The position numbers and the translations under genes are program-made. This document shows positions 39,608-48,838 of a stretch of DNA of 64,000 nt, piece after piece. This stretch comes from Streptomyces antarcticus (lineage in GTDB: Bacteria > Actinomycetota > Actinomycetes > Streptomycetales > Streptomycetaceae). The first letter of the stretch is position 1, and the number at the start of each line of letters is the position of its first letter. Under the pieces are notes generated by a model. The model saw only the letters and a program-made list of their open reading frames with translations, made no database searches and was not told the origin of the DNA. The stretch lies in NCBI RefSeq assembly GCF_026627255.1, contig NZ_JAPNLM010000013.1, forward strand, positions 124,001 to 188,000, read 5' to 3'.

Positions 39608-39940
39608 TCAGCCGTTGCTGTAGAGGATGTACGAGCGCAGCACCTTGAACGAGCACTCCCGCGTTCCCCACTTGCCGACGAAGCCCTTGCTCCAGCGGTG
39701 GTAGCCGCTGCCGCGGTCGGTCTGCCAGTCGCACACGCCCCAGTTGTTGAACTGCCCCGACACCGTCACCGGGTTGCAGTGGCCGGTGAATGCGGTGTTC
39801 CCCCAGGTCGAGTAACAGCCGTTGGTCTTCCCGCTGGTACCCGCCGCGGTCGCGGTGGGTACGACGGTCACGGCGGCGGCGACCGTCAGCGCTCCGATGG
39901 TGACCGCCTGGGTCACCTTGCCGAACACATTCTTCTTCAT
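39608..39940 (-). CDS. Small secreted four-cysteine protein
   Basis: This 110-residue protein has a signal peptide (about 1-33, MKKNVFGKVTQAVTIGAL..., cut near TATAA-GTSG). The mature part of about 77 residues has four Cys (NGCYSTWGN, FTGHC, GVCDWQT, RECSFKV) and many Trp/Tyr. Related secreted Streptomyces proteins carry the same C-Y-x-x-W spacing, but I know no function. GGAAGGAAG upstream gives a good ribosome-binding site. Codon use is more AT-tolerant than neighbours. The next gene downstream is the ABC ATPase, so a peptide exported, sensed or resisted by that transporter is inferred. Confidence 0.78.
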   Translation of the reverse strand: MKKNVFGKVTQAVTIGALTVAAAVTVVPTATAAGTSGKTNGCYSTWGNTAFTGHCNPVTVSGQFNNWGVCDWQTDRGSGYHRWSKGFVGKWGTRECSFKVLRSYILYSNG

Positions 39941-40552
39941 GCTCTTCCTTCCGTGGAATCAGTGATGGAATTCATCGAAAGAGGGCAGCGTCAGCTGCTC
40001 TTCGATTTCACAGAAAGGGGTAGCGGTAATTCTCTCCCGACGGTCAAGCCCGTCGAGGCCGGAAGTGCGGGTGCATAACCTCGCGCGCTTCCGGGTCACC
40101 TGTATGCGATGTGGGGCCGCAGTTTCACCGCGAACCCCGTCCCCCTTGTGATCGAAATTCTAGCCTTCGGCCCGAGGGTGATCGGCAGGCGAGGGCGGGT
40201 GGGGCGATTATGAGCCACTGCTCCACGTGTGGCCGGATCCGTGCGGCCTTGAGGCAGAGGCGGCGGGCGGTTCGACCCATCTGGTGCCTGAAGATCGAAT
40301 GGCTGATTTTGTTCGCTCACGCGCACTGTTCCATAGGCGGCAAAACGGGACACTCGGGCCAATCCAGATGCGGCGGTGGGTGGTCGACCGGACCGAACTG
40401 CCGGTGGGCGCGGCGCGATCGGGCTTCGGACCGACTTCGGACCGGCTTCGGCGCGCATCCGCAGTGCGGGCGCGGGTTGCCCCGCTGCATAACCACATGC
40501 AGAGTGCTCCGTGACTGAATATCTCACCGGGGACGGGATGGAGGGGACCGCC
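39941..40552. other. Intergenic region, relatively AT-richer
   Basis: These 612 bases separate the divergent peptide and RpiR genes. They contain a direct repeat TGCATAACC (about 40072 and 40488). I see no gene with coding bias, so promoters for both neighbours are likely here, although no clear -35/-10 pair could be fixed. Confidence 0.5.
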
Positions 40553-41395
40553 ATGAGCGACGGCCCGGCCGCACGGCTGCAGAAGCTGTTCGAAGGGCAC
40601 CGGCTGACGCCGACCCAGCGGCGGATCGCGCACTGCATGGTGCGCGGGGCGGCCGAGGTGCCGTTCCTGTCGAGCGTGGAGCTCGCCGAACTGGCCGGGG
40701 TGAGCCAGCCCTCCGTGACCCGGTTCGCGGTGGCGCTCGGCTTCGACGGGTACCCGGCGCTGCGCCGGCACCTGCGCGAGGTGGCCCCCGCCGAGCGGGC
40801 GGGCACCGAGGACGGGGACGCGTACAACGAGTACCAGCAGGCCGTCCAGGGCGAGATCGAGAACCTGCGGCAGCTGTCGGCGATGCTCGCCGATCCCGCG
40901 CCGGTCCAGGAGGCGGGCCGGATGCTCGCCGCCTCGGTCCCGCTGCCGGTGCTCGGGCTGCGGGCGGCGTCATCGCAGGCGCGCGGGTTCGCGTACTTCG
41001 CCGGCAAGGTGCACCCGGACGTACGGCTGCTCGACGAGGGCGGTTCGATGCTGGAGGACCGCATCGACGCGGCCCGCTACGAGGGGGCCACCGCGCTGCT
41101 CTGCTTCGCGCTGCCCCGTCACCCCCGGGAGGTCGTGGAGGCCCTGGAGCGCTCGCGGCGGGCCGGGCTGACGGTCGTCACCGTCGCGGACTCGGCGTTC
41201 GCGCCGGTCGCCCGCCACTCGGACCTGCTGATCCCGGCCCCCGTCGGCACCGGCCTGGCCTTCGACACGGCCTGCGCCCCGATGCTGCTGGGCCGGGTGC
41301 TGCTGGAGGCGATGGCGGACGCGCTGCCGGACGCGCAGGCGCGGCTGGAGGCCTTCGACGCGCGGGCCGCGGCGCGGGGGCTGTTCGTGGAGTGA
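40553..41395 (+). CDS. RpiR/MurR-family transcriptional regulator with SIS domain
   Basis: This 280-residue regulator has an N-terminal HTH (about 10-80, LTPTQRRIAHCMV ... VELAELAGVSQPSVTRFAVALGFDGY). A SIS sugar-phosphate-like domain follows (about 115-265), although its usual phosphate loop reads VLGLRAASSQARGFAYF. GGAGGGG at 40540-40546 sets ATG 40553 over in-frame starts at 40511 and 40538. It ends opposite the decarboxylase-like gene. Whether it controls hut genes is unproven. Confidence 0.9.
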   Translation: MSDGPAARLQKLFEGHRLTPTQRRIAHCMVRGAAEVPFLSSVELAELAGVSQPSVTRFAVALGFDGYPALRRHLREVAPAERAGTEDGDAYNEYQQAVQGEIENLRQLSAMLADPAPVQEAGRMLAASVPLPVLGLRAASSQARGFAYFAGKVHPDVRLLDEGGSMLEDRIDAARYEGATALLCFALPRHPREVVEALERSRRAGLTVVTVADSAFAPVARHSDLLIPAPVGTGLAFDTACAPMLLGRVLLEAMADALPDAQARLEAFDARAAARGLFVE

Positions 41396-41517
41396 GCCGG
41401 CCGCGGGGGCGGGGCGCGGCGGTTGGCGGCGGGGCGGTCGGTGGCGCGCTCGGTTTCGGGCCTCGCCCCCGGCCCTCGCCCCGGCCTCGCGGCCGCCCTG
41501 GCGCGCGAGCCGCGGCG

Positions 41518-42975
41518 TCAGAGCAGGGCGTCCCGGTGGGCGCCGCCCGCCTCCGCGACGAGGGCCGCGAGGTCCTGCGCCGGGCGGGCCGCGGTGAAGC
41601 GGATCCCGCCGTCCGGGGCGGGCGCGTACCCGTGGACCGCCGGACGGGGCAGGCTGTTGTAGCCGTAGTGCGCCGTGAAGAAGTACGCGCCCGTGTCCGG
41701 CACCCCGACCAGGTCGCCCGGGGCCAGCGGGGGCAGTTCCCGGGCCGTGGCGAGCAGGTCGCCCGCGAAGCAGGCCGGGCCGGCGACGTCCTGCGCGACG
41801 GGGTCGCCTGTCTTCGGGGCGCCGGTCGCGTCGTACGCCAGGACGCGGACCGGCCAGGAGGCCGGCGCGTACACGGTCCGGGTCGCCACCTGGACCCCGG
41901 CGTGCGTGACGGCGATCGGGCGGCCCCCGGTGGTCTTGGTGTACTCGACCCGCGCGAGGACCAGCCCGTGCTTGGCCAGCAGGGACCGGCCGAACTCCGT
42001 CACCAGGCCGTACGAGCCGTCGAAGAGCCCGGGCACCGCCTCGCGCAGCGCGGCCGCGTACCGCGCGAACGCCGGGGGCTCCTCGTCCGAGGTGAAGTCC
42101 ACCGGCAGCCCGCCGCCGATGTCGAGGGTGTCGACCTGGCGGCGCCCGGCCGCCGCGTTGATCTCCTCGGCCAGCGCGTGCAGCTCCCGTACGCCCTCCA
42201 CGAGCAGGGCGAGCGGGACGCCCTGCGACCCGGAGTGGGTGTGCAGGCGCGTCAGCCACGGCCGGTCCAGGAAGGCCCGGACGAGCCGGGCGCGGGCGCC
42301 CGGGTCGCGCAGGGCCACGCCGAACTTCGAGGTGGCGGTGGCGGTGGAGAGGGCGCCGATGGTGCCCGCGCCCGTCTGGGGGTTGACGCGGACGCCGATC
42401 GGGGAGACGGTCGGCGCCGCCGCGACCAGGGCGTCGAGGCGCTCCAGCTCCTGGTGGTTGTCGGCGTTGACGGCGATCCCGAGGGCGAGGGCCTCCCGCA
42501 GCTCGGCGGTCGTCTTGGCGGGGGAGTCCAGGACGGTGTGCTCCGGCAGTGCCCCGGACGCCCGGGCCAGCGCCAGCTCGCCGGCGCTCGCGACCTCGCA
42601 GCCGATCCCGCAGTCCGCGAGCAGCCGCAGGACCGGTACGAGCGGGGCGGCCTTGACGGCGAAGGCGTGCAGAACGGGCGTGCCGGGCGGCAGCACGGCC
42701 GCGAACGCGCCGGTCAGGGCGGCGGCCGAGGCCCGGATGCCGGCGGTGTCCAGCAGGCAGACCAGCGGCTCGGAGTCGAGCAGCCCCTGCCCGACGGCCG
42801 CCCGCACGGCCAGGTCCCGGCGCCGGGCCCCGGCCCCCGCGGCCGGGGCGGCGGCCCCCGCGGCGGCCCCCGAACCGGCGTCCTCGCGCCCGCCGGTATG
42901 CGCGCCCGTATCCGCGCCCGTATCCGCGCCCGTACCCGCCCCCGTGCCCGTCTCCGCGTTCGTTTCGGCAGCCAT
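41518..42975 (-). CDS. PLP-dependent fold-III decarboxylase-like enzyme (Y4yA/LysA related)
   Basis: This 485-residue alanine-racemase-fold protein has the PLP lysine in HAFAVKAAPL, HTHSGSQG, the glycine loop LDIGGGLPV and C-terminal GYNSLPRP. The LysA-type CESxD is replaced by ACFAGD, which points to the Y4yA branch rather than true diaminopimelate decarboxylase. Substrate unknown. The first ~50 residues are low-complexity Gly/Thr/Ala made by 12-bp repeats. Divergent from hutU with a 103-base shared promoter. Confidence 0.85.
   Translation of the reverse strand: MAAETNAETGTGAGTGADTGADTGAHTGGREDAGSGAAAGAAAPAAGAGARRRDLAVRAAVGQGLLDSEPLVCLLDTAGIRASAAALTGAFAAVLPPGTPVLHAFAVKAAPLVPVLRLLADCGIGCEVASAGELALARASGALPEHTVLDSPAKTTAELREALALGIAVNADNHQELERLDALVAAAPTVSPIGVRVNPQTGAGTIGALSTATATSKFGVALRDPGARARLVRAFLDRPWLTRLHTHSGSQGVPLALLVEGVRELHALAEEINAAAGRRQVDTLDIGGGLPVDFTSDEEPPAFARYAAALREAVPGLFDGSYGLVTEFGRSLLAKHGLVLARVEYTKTTGGRPIAVTHAGVQVATRTVYAPASWPVRVLAYDATGAPKTGDPVAQDVAGPACFAGDLLATARELPPLAPGDLVGVPDTGAYFFTAHYGYNSLPRPAVHGYAPAPDGGIRFTAARPAQDLAALVAEAGGAHRDALL
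42897..42954. repeat. 12-bp repeats in the N-terminus of the Y4yA-like gene
   Basis: CGCGCCCGTATC recurs at 42901 and 42913, with variants on both sides, encoding a Gly-Ala-Asp-Thr tail on the minus strand. Confidence 0.75.
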
Positions 42976-43013
42976 GGCGCCATCCCATCACCACACCGAC
43001 CCGCCCGCAGCTG

Positions 43014-43053
43014 TTGACTGAATCTATTCATGGGGACAGGATGTGAATGGATT
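43014..43053 (+). promoter_or_regulatory. hutU promoter with overlapping inverted repeat
   Basis: TTGACT (43014-43019) and CAGGAT (43037-43042) are 17 bases apart, a good vegetative promoter. Overlying it, AATCTATTCA (43021-43030) and TGAATGGATT (43044-43053) form a 9-of-10 inverted repeat 13 bases apart. This is the expected layout for a repressor site. The binding protein is unknown. Confidence 0.65.
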
Positions 43054-43078
43054 GACCAACATCGGAGGAGGCACAGCC

Positions 43079-44758
43079 ATGTCAGGACCTCGCCCCGTAC
43101 GGGCCTCGCGCGGTACCGCACTCAGCACCCTGGGATGGCAGCAGGAGGCCGCGCTGCGGATGCTCCAGAACAACCTCGACCCCGAGGTCGCCGAGCACCC
43201 CGACAAGCTCGTCGTCTACGGCGGCACCGGCAAGGCCGCCCGCGACTGGCGCTCGTACGACGCCATGGTCCGCACCCTCCAGACCCTCAAGCAGGACGAG
43301 ACGATGCTCGTCCAGTCCGGCCGCCCGGTCGGCGTCATGCAGACCCACGAGTGGGCGCCGCGCGTCCTGCTCGCCAACTCCAACCTCGTCGGCGACTGGG
43401 CCAACTGGGAGGAGTTCCGCCGCCTGGAGAACCTCGGCCTGACCATGTACGGCCAGATGACGGCCGGTTCGTGGATCTACATCGGCACCCAGGGCATCCT
43501 CCAGGGCACCTACGAGACCTTCGCCGCCGTCGCCGCCAAGAAGTTTGGCGGCACCCTCGCCGGCACCATCACCCTCACCGCCGGCCTCGGCGGCATGGGC
43601 GGCGCCCAGCCGCTGGCCGTGACGATGAACGACGGCGTCGCGATCTGCATCGACGTCGACCCGCGCGCCATCGACCGCCGCATCGAGCACCGTTTCCTGG
43701 ACGTCAAGGCCGACAACCTCCGCCACGCCCTCCAGCTGGCCGTCGAGGCCCGCGACGCCCGCAAGCCGCTCTCCATCGGCCTCCTCGGCAACGCCGCCGA
43801 CCTGCTCCCGCAGATGCTCGCCGAGGGCGCGCCGATCGACATCGTCACCGACCAGACGAGCGCCCACGACCCGCTCGCCTACCTCCCCGTCGGCGTCGAC
43901 TTCGACGACATGGCCTCCTACGCGGCCAAGGACCCGGCGGGCTTCACCACCCGCGCCCGCGAGTCCATGGCCACGCACGTCGAGGCCATGGTCGGCTTCA
44001 TGGACGCGGGCGCCGAGGTCTTCGACTACGGCAACTCCATCCGCGGCGAGGCCCAGCTGGCCGGCTACGAACGCGCCTTCGCCTTCCCCGGCTTCGTCCC
44101 CGCCTACATCCGGCCGCTGTTCTGCGAGGGCAAGGGCCCCTTCCGCTGGGCGGCCCTGTCCGGCGAGGCCTCCGACATCCACAAGACCGACAAGGCGATG
44201 CTGGAGCTCTTCCCGGAGGCCGATTCTCCTCAGAACGCCTCCCTGCACCGCTGGATCAAGATGGCCGGCGAGCGCGTCCACTTCCAGGGCCTGCCCGCCC
44301 GCATCTGCTGGCTCGGCTACGGCGAGCGCGACAGGGCCGGCGAGCGCTTCAACGACATGGTCGCGAGCGGCGAACTGGCCGCCCCGCTGGTCATCGGCCG
44401 CGACCACCTCGACTGCGGCTCGGTGGCCTCCCCGTACCGAGAGACCGAGGCCATGCTCGACGGCTCCGACGCCATCGCCGACTGGCCGCTCCTCAACGCC
44501 ATGGTCAACGTCGCCTCCGGCGCCTCCTGGGTCTCCATCCACCACGGCGGCGGCGTCGGCATGGGCCGCTCCATCCACGCCGGCCAGGTCACCGTCGCCG
44601 ACGGCACCCCGCTCGCCGGCGAGAAGATCCGCCGCGTCCTCACCAACGACCCGGGCATGGGCGTCATCCGCCACGTCGACGCCGGCTACGACATCGCCGA
44701 GACCGTCGCCGACGAGCGCGATGTCCGCATCCCCATGCGCGAGGGTGACGACGCGTGA
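43079..44758 (+). CDS. hutU: Urocanate hydratase
   Basis: This 559-residue enzyme converts urocanate to imidazolonepropionate, step two of histidine degradation, with tightly bound NAD. Family blocks are RMLQNNLDPEVAE, LVVYGGTGKAARDW, the NAD-contact GTITLTAGLGGMGGAQPLAV, LPARICWLGYGERDRAG and the end GVIRHVDAGYD. GGAGGAG at 43064-43070 sets ATG 43079. It leads a four-gene hut unit; no histidine ammonia-lyase is in the window. Confidence 0.97.
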   Translation: MSGPRPVRASRGTALSTLGWQQEAALRMLQNNLDPEVAEHPDKLVVYGGTGKAARDWRSYDAMVRTLQTLKQDETMLVQSGRPVGVMQTHEWAPRVLLANSNLVGDWANWEEFRRLENLGLTMYGQMTAGSWIYIGTQGILQGTYETFAAVAAKKFGGTLAGTITLTAGLGGMGGAQPLAVTMNDGVAICIDVDPRAIDRRIEHRFLDVKADNLRHALQLAVEARDARKPLSIGLLGNAADLLPQMLAEGAPIDIVTDQTSAHDPLAYLPVGVDFDDMASYAAKDPAGFTTRARESMATHVEAMVGFMDAGAEVFDYGNSIRGEAQLAGYERAFAFPGFVPAYIRPLFCEGKGPFRWAALSGEASDIHKTDKAMLELFPEADSPQNASLHRWIKMAGERVHFQGLPARICWLGYGERDRAGERFNDMVASGELAAPLVIGRDHLDCGSVASPYRETEAMLDGSDAIADWPLLNAMVNVASGASWVSIHHGGGVGMGRSIHAGQVTVADGTPLAGEKIRRVLTNDPGMGVIRHVDAGYDIAETVADERDVRIPMREGDDA

Positions 44759-45987
44759 GCGAGGCCTCCACCTTCCACGGCATGTGGGCGCAGCTCGCGC
44801 CCGTCGGCCGGCACGCCGGCAGCGGCGGCTACCGCCGCTACGCCTGGACCGGCGCCGACGCCGACTGCCGGACCTGGTTCCAGGAGCAGGCCGAGGCGCG
44901 CGGGCTGGCGTACGAGACCGACCGCAACGGCAACCAGTGGGCCTGGCTCGGTGACCCCCTCGCCGGGGACGCCGTCGTCACCGGCTCCCACCTGGACTCC
45001 GTCCCCGACGGCGGGGCCTTCGACGGCCCCCTCGGGGTGGTGTCCTCCTTCGCTGCCCTGGACGAACTCCGCAGGAGGGGAGCGGAGTTCGCCAGGCCTC
45101 TGGCCATCACCAACTTCGGCGACGAGGAAGGGGCCCGCTTCGGCCTCGCCTGCGTCGGCTCCCGGCTCGCCGCCGGGCAGCTGACCAAGGAGAAGGCGTA
45201 CGAGCTGCGCGACGCCGACGGGATCAGCCTCCCCCAGGCCATGGAGGCCGCCGGGTACGACCCCGACGCCATCGGGGCCGACCCCGAACGCCTCGGCCGG
45301 ATCGGCGCGTTCGTCGAACTCCACGTGGAGCAGGGACGCGCCCTGGACCTGTCCGGCGACCGGGTCGGGATCGCCTCCGCGATCTGGCCGCACGGCCGCT
45401 GGCGGTTCGACTTCCGCGGCGAGGCCAACCACGCCGGCACCACCCGCCTCGTGGACCGCCGCGACCCGATGCTCACGTACGCGGCGACCGTGCTGGCCGC
45501 CCGGACCGAAGCGGCCCTCGCCGGGGCCGTCGCCACCTTCGGGAAGATCGCCGTCGAGCCCAACGGGGTCAACGCCATCCCCTCGCTGGTGCGCGGCTGG
45601 CTCGACTCCCGCGCCGCCGACCAGGCGACCCTGGACACCGTCGTCACCGCCATCGAGAAGGCCGCCCGCGAGCGCGCCGACCAGGACGGCACCGACCTCG
45701 CCGTCATCCGGGAGTCCTTCACCCCGGTCGTCGAGTTCGAACACGCCCTGCGCGACGAGATGAACCGGATCCTGGGCGGGTCCGTGCCCGTCCTCGGCAC
45801 CGGGGCGGGACACGACGCCGGAATCCTCTCCGCGGCCGTCCCGACCGCGATGCTGTTCGTACGGAACCCGACCGGCGTCTCCCACTCCCCGCGGGAGTTC
45901 GCCGCCGAGGACGACTGCGTGGCCGGAGTCCTCGCCCTCGCCGACGTACTGGAAGGCCTCGCATGCCGCTCGACCCGCACGCCGTGA
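44755..45987 (+). CDS. M20-family amidohydrolase (allantoate amidohydrolase-like) in the hut operon
   Basis: This 410-residue enzyme has metal-binding M20 motifs: GSHLDSVPDGGAFDGPLGV, NFGDEEGARFG, FVELHVEQGRALD, RGEANHAGTT and the late GAGHDAGILS. Relatives hydrolyse allantoate or N-carbamoyl amino acids. It overlaps hutU by four bases and hutF by 25, so it is a fixed part of the pathway here. I infer it may remove a one-carbon amide group in place of HutG, but substrate is unproven. Confidence 0.88.
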   Translation: MSEASTFHGMWAQLAPVGRHAGSGGYRRYAWTGADADCRTWFQEQAEARGLAYETDRNGNQWAWLGDPLAGDAVVTGSHLDSVPDGGAFDGPLGVVSSFAALDELRRRGAEFARPLAITNFGDEEGARFGLACVGSRLAAGQLTKEKAYELRDADGISLPQAMEAAGYDPDAIGADPERLGRIGAFVELHVEQGRALDLSGDRVGIASAIWPHGRWRFDFRGEANHAGTTRLVDRRDPMLTYAATVLAARTEAALAGAVATFGKIAVEPNGVNAIPSLVRGWLDSRAADQATLDTVVTAIEKAARERADQDGTDLAVIRESFTPVVEFEHALRDEMNRILGGSVPVLGTGAGHDAGILSAAVPTAMLFVRNPTGVSHSPREFAAEDDCVAGVLALADVLEGLACRSTRTP

Positions 45988-47318
45988 CGACGTACTGGCT
46001 GGAGCACGCCTGGCTCGGCACCCACGTCGAGCCGGGCGTCGCCCTCGACGTGACGGCCGACGGCCGCGTCGCCGCCCTGCGCACCGGGGCGGCGACGCCC
46101 CCGCCCGGCGCGGAGGTGCTGCGCGGCCTCACCCTCCCGGGTCTGGCCAACGCGCACTCCCACGCCTTCCACCGGGCGCTGCGCGGAACGGTCCAGGTCG
46201 GCTCGGGCACCTTCTGGACCTGGCGAGACTTCATGTACAAGGCCGCCCAGAGGCTCACCCCCGACACCTACTTCGCGCTCGGACGCGCGGTGTACGCCGA
46301 GATGGCGCTGGCCGGCATCACGAACGTCGGCGAGTTCCACTACGTCCACCACGCCCCCGGAGGCGTCCCCTACTCCGATCCGAACGCCATGGGTGAAGCC
46401 CTCATCGAAGCCGCCGCCGCGGCCGGCATCCGGATCACCCTGCTTGACACGGCGTACCTGGCGGCGGGCTTCGGCGACGCTCCCAACCAGCACCAGCTGC
46501 GGTTCTCCGACGGCACCGCAGACGCCTGGGCCGAGCGGGCCTCCGCCCTGAAGCCCCGCGGGCACGCCCTGATCGGCGCCGCGATCCACTCGGTGCGCGC
46601 CGTGCCCGCCGACCAGCTGGCCACCGTCGCCCGCTGGGCCGAGGAGCGCCGGGCGCCCCTGCACGTCCACCTCTCGGAGCAGACCGCCGAGAACGACGCG
46701 TGCCGGGCCGCCCACGGGCGTACGCCGACCCAGCTGCTCGCCGACCACGGGGTGCTCGGCCCGCGCACCACCGGCGTCCACAACACGCACCTCACCGACG
46801 CCGACATCGCCCTCCTCGGCGCCGCCACCACCGGCACCTGCATGTGCCCCACCACCGAACGCGACCTCGCCGACGGCATCGGCCCGGCCGTCCGCCTCCA
46901 GCACGCGGGCAGCCCGCTGTCTCTGGGCAGCGACAGCCACGCCGTGATCGACCTGCTCGAAGAGGCCCGCGCGATGGAGCTGAACGAGCGCCTCAGCAGC
47001 CGCACCCGCGGCCACTGGACGGCGAACGCCCTGCTCACCGCCGCCACCGAGGACGGGCACGCGGCCCTCGGCCGGCCCGACGCCGGCCGGCTGGAGGCGG
47101 GCGCGCCCGCGGACTTCACCACCATCGCCCTGGACTCCGTACGGACGGCGGGCACCCTGCCCCGCCTCGGCGCCGAGACCGCCGTCTTCGCGGCCACGGC
47201 CGCCGACGTCCGCCACACGGTGGTCGGCGGCCGCCACATCGTCCGCGACGGCCACCACACCCTGGTCGAGGACGTCCCGTCCGCCCTGGCCGACGCCATC
47301 GCGGCACTGCGCGCCTGA
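45963..47318 (+). CDS. hutF: Formimidoylglutamate deiminase
   Basis: This 451-residue amidohydrolase converts N-formimidoylglutamate to N-formylglutamate and ammonia. The metal ligands are ANAHSHAFHRAL, a later His in HVHLSEQTAEND, HNTHLTDADIA and the Asp in GSDSHAVIDLL. Residues WTWRDFMYKAAQRL are typical of HutF. The ATG overlaps the preceding gene by 25 bases, indicating translational coupling. Confidence 0.92.
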   Translation: MPLDPHAVTTYWLEHAWLGTHVEPGVALDVTADGRVAALRTGAATPPPGAEVLRGLTLPGLANAHSHAFHRALRGTVQVGSGTFWTWRDFMYKAAQRLTPDTYFALGRAVYAEMALAGITNVGEFHYVHHAPGGVPYSDPNAMGEALIEAAAAAGIRITLLDTAYLAAGFGDAPNQHQLRFSDGTADAWAERASALKPRGHALIGAAIHSVRAVPADQLATVARWAEERRAPLHVHLSEQTAENDACRAAHGRTPTQLLADHGVLGPRTTGVHNTHLTDADIALLGAATTGTCMCPTTERDLADGIGPAVRLQHAGSPLSLGSDSHAVIDLLEEARAMELNERLSSRTRGHWTANALLTAATEDGHAALGRPDAGRLEAGAPADFTTIALDSVRTAGTLPRLGAETAVFAATAADVRHTVVGGRHIVRDGHHTLVEDVPSALADAIAALRA

Positions 47319-47359
47319 CCAGCCGAAAATCAGCCCCGCCGGCGTGTGAGGCGCTAGGT

Positions 47360-47376
47360 CTGGGGCGGAGCCCCAG
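47360..47376 (+). terminator. Small hairpin between hutF and hutI
   Basis: CTGGGG-CGGAG-CCCCAG forms a 6-bp stem just before the hutI ribosome-binding site. It may be a partial attenuator or only a mild intercistronic stem. Confidence 0.35.
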
Positions 47377-47395
47377 GCAACCCCCGAGAGGAATC

Positions 47396-48574
47396 ATGAC
47401 CACCACCGTCATCACCCACATCGGCAGCCTCGTCACCAACGACCCCGCCGTCGGCGACGGTTCCCCCCTCGGGCTGATCCGGGACGCGGCCGTCGTCATC
47501 GAGGACGACAAGATCGCCTGGGTCGGCCCCGCCGGCAAGGCCCCCGCCGCGGACGAGACGTACGACGCGCAGGACCGCGCCGTCATTCCCGGCTTCGTCG
47601 ACTCCCACTCGCACCTGGTCTTCGCGGGCGACCGAACCGCCGAGTTCAACGCCCGCATGTCCGGGCGTGGTTACTCGGCCGGCGGCATCCGCACCACCGT
47701 CGCCGCGACCCGCGCCGCCACCGACGCCGAACTGGAGGCCAACCTGCTGCGCCACCTCCACGAGGCCCGCCGCCAGGGCACCACCACCTTCGAGACCAAG
47801 TCCGGCTACGGCCTCACCGTCGCCGACGAGGCCCGCGCCCTGCGGATCGCCGCCGCGCACACCGAGGAGGTCACCTACCTCGGCGCTCACATCGTCTCCC
47901 CCGACTACGCCGACGACCCGGCCGGCTACGTCGACCTCGTCACCGGCGACATGCTGGCCGCCTGCGCCCCGTACGCCCGCTGGGTGGACGTCTTCTGCGA
48001 GAAGGGTGCCTTCGACGGGGACCAGGCGCGCGCGATCCTCACCGCCGGCGCCGCCGCCGGGCTGATCCCGCGCATCCACGCCAACCAGCTCGGCCACGGA
48101 CCCGGCGTACAGCTCGCCGTGGAGCTCGAAGCCGCCTCCGCCGACCACTGCACCCACCTCACCGACGCGGACGTCGACGCCCTCGGCCAGGCCGCGGCCA
48201 CGACGGTGGCCACCCTGCTGCCCGGAGCCGAGTTCTCCACCCGCGCCCAGTGGCCCGACGCGCGCCGGCTGATCGGCGCGGGCGCGACCGTGGCCCTGTC
48301 CACGGACTGCAACCCCGGTTCCTCCTACACGAGTTCCATGCCGTTCTGCATCGCGCTCGCCGTACGGGACATGCGGATGACCCCCGACGAGGCCCTCTGG
48401 TCCGCCACGGCGGGCGGCGCCCGTGCCCTGCGCCGCACCGACGTCGGCACGCTCACCCCCGGCGCCCGCGCCGACCTGGCGCTCCTGGACGCGCCCAGCC
48501 ACGTGCACCTGGCGTACCGCCCGGGCGTCCCGCTCGTCTCGGCCGTCTGGCAGCGCGGGGTCCGCGCGCACTGA
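47396..48574 (+). CDS. hutI: Imidazolonepropionase
   Basis: This 392-residue amidohydrolase opens imidazolonepropionate to N-formimidoylglutamate. Metal-site motifs are FVDSHSHLVFAG, the substrate-contact ARMSGRGYSAGGI, TFETKSGYGL, HANQLGHGPGVQL and STDCNPGSSYT. ATG 47396 follows GAGAGGA; an open frame continues upstream inside hutF but is not a family extension. It completes hutU-hutF-hutI for conversion to N-formylglutamate. Confidence 0.96.
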   Translation: MTTTVITHIGSLVTNDPAVGDGSPLGLIRDAAVVIEDDKIAWVGPAGKAPAADETYDAQDRAVIPGFVDSHSHLVFAGDRTAEFNARMSGRGYSAGGIRTTVAATRAATDAELEANLLRHLHEARRQGTTTFETKSGYGLTVADEARALRIAAAHTEEVTYLGAHIVSPDYADDPAGYVDLVTGDMLAACAPYARWVDVFCEKGAFDGDQARAILTAGAAAGLIPRIHANQLGHGPGVQLAVELEAASADHCTHLTDADVDALGQAAATTVATLLPGAEFSTRAQWPDARRLIGAGATVALSTDCNPGSSYTSSMPFCIALAVRDMRMTPDEALWSATAGGARALRRTDVGTLTPGARADLALLDAPSHVHLAYRPGVPLVSAVWQRGVRAH

Positions 48575-48838
48575 CGGTGCCGGAGGCGGGCGGGCGGTCG
48601 GGCAGCCGGCTCCGGGGCCGGCCGGCTCCGGGGGACCGGCCCGAGCCGCCCGAGCCGCCCGGCGGCCCCGGACGGCCGTGCCGGAGCCCGTCGGCCGCCC
48701 CCGGACCGGCCGAAACCGCACGGCCGAAAGCCCGTTGATCCGGGCCGTCCTGTGTCTTCCCTCCGTAAGGCCCCCGGCGTACCTTGAGCCACCAATCTGA
48801 TGTGCCGTCAGTAACTTGTGGCCGAGGGGAAGACGATC

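Noticed and set aside
41518..42975. Annotation as diaminopimelate decarboxylase (lysA)
   Set aside because: The LysA-type CESxD motif is replaced by ACFAGD and the enzyme looks closer to the Y4yA branch.
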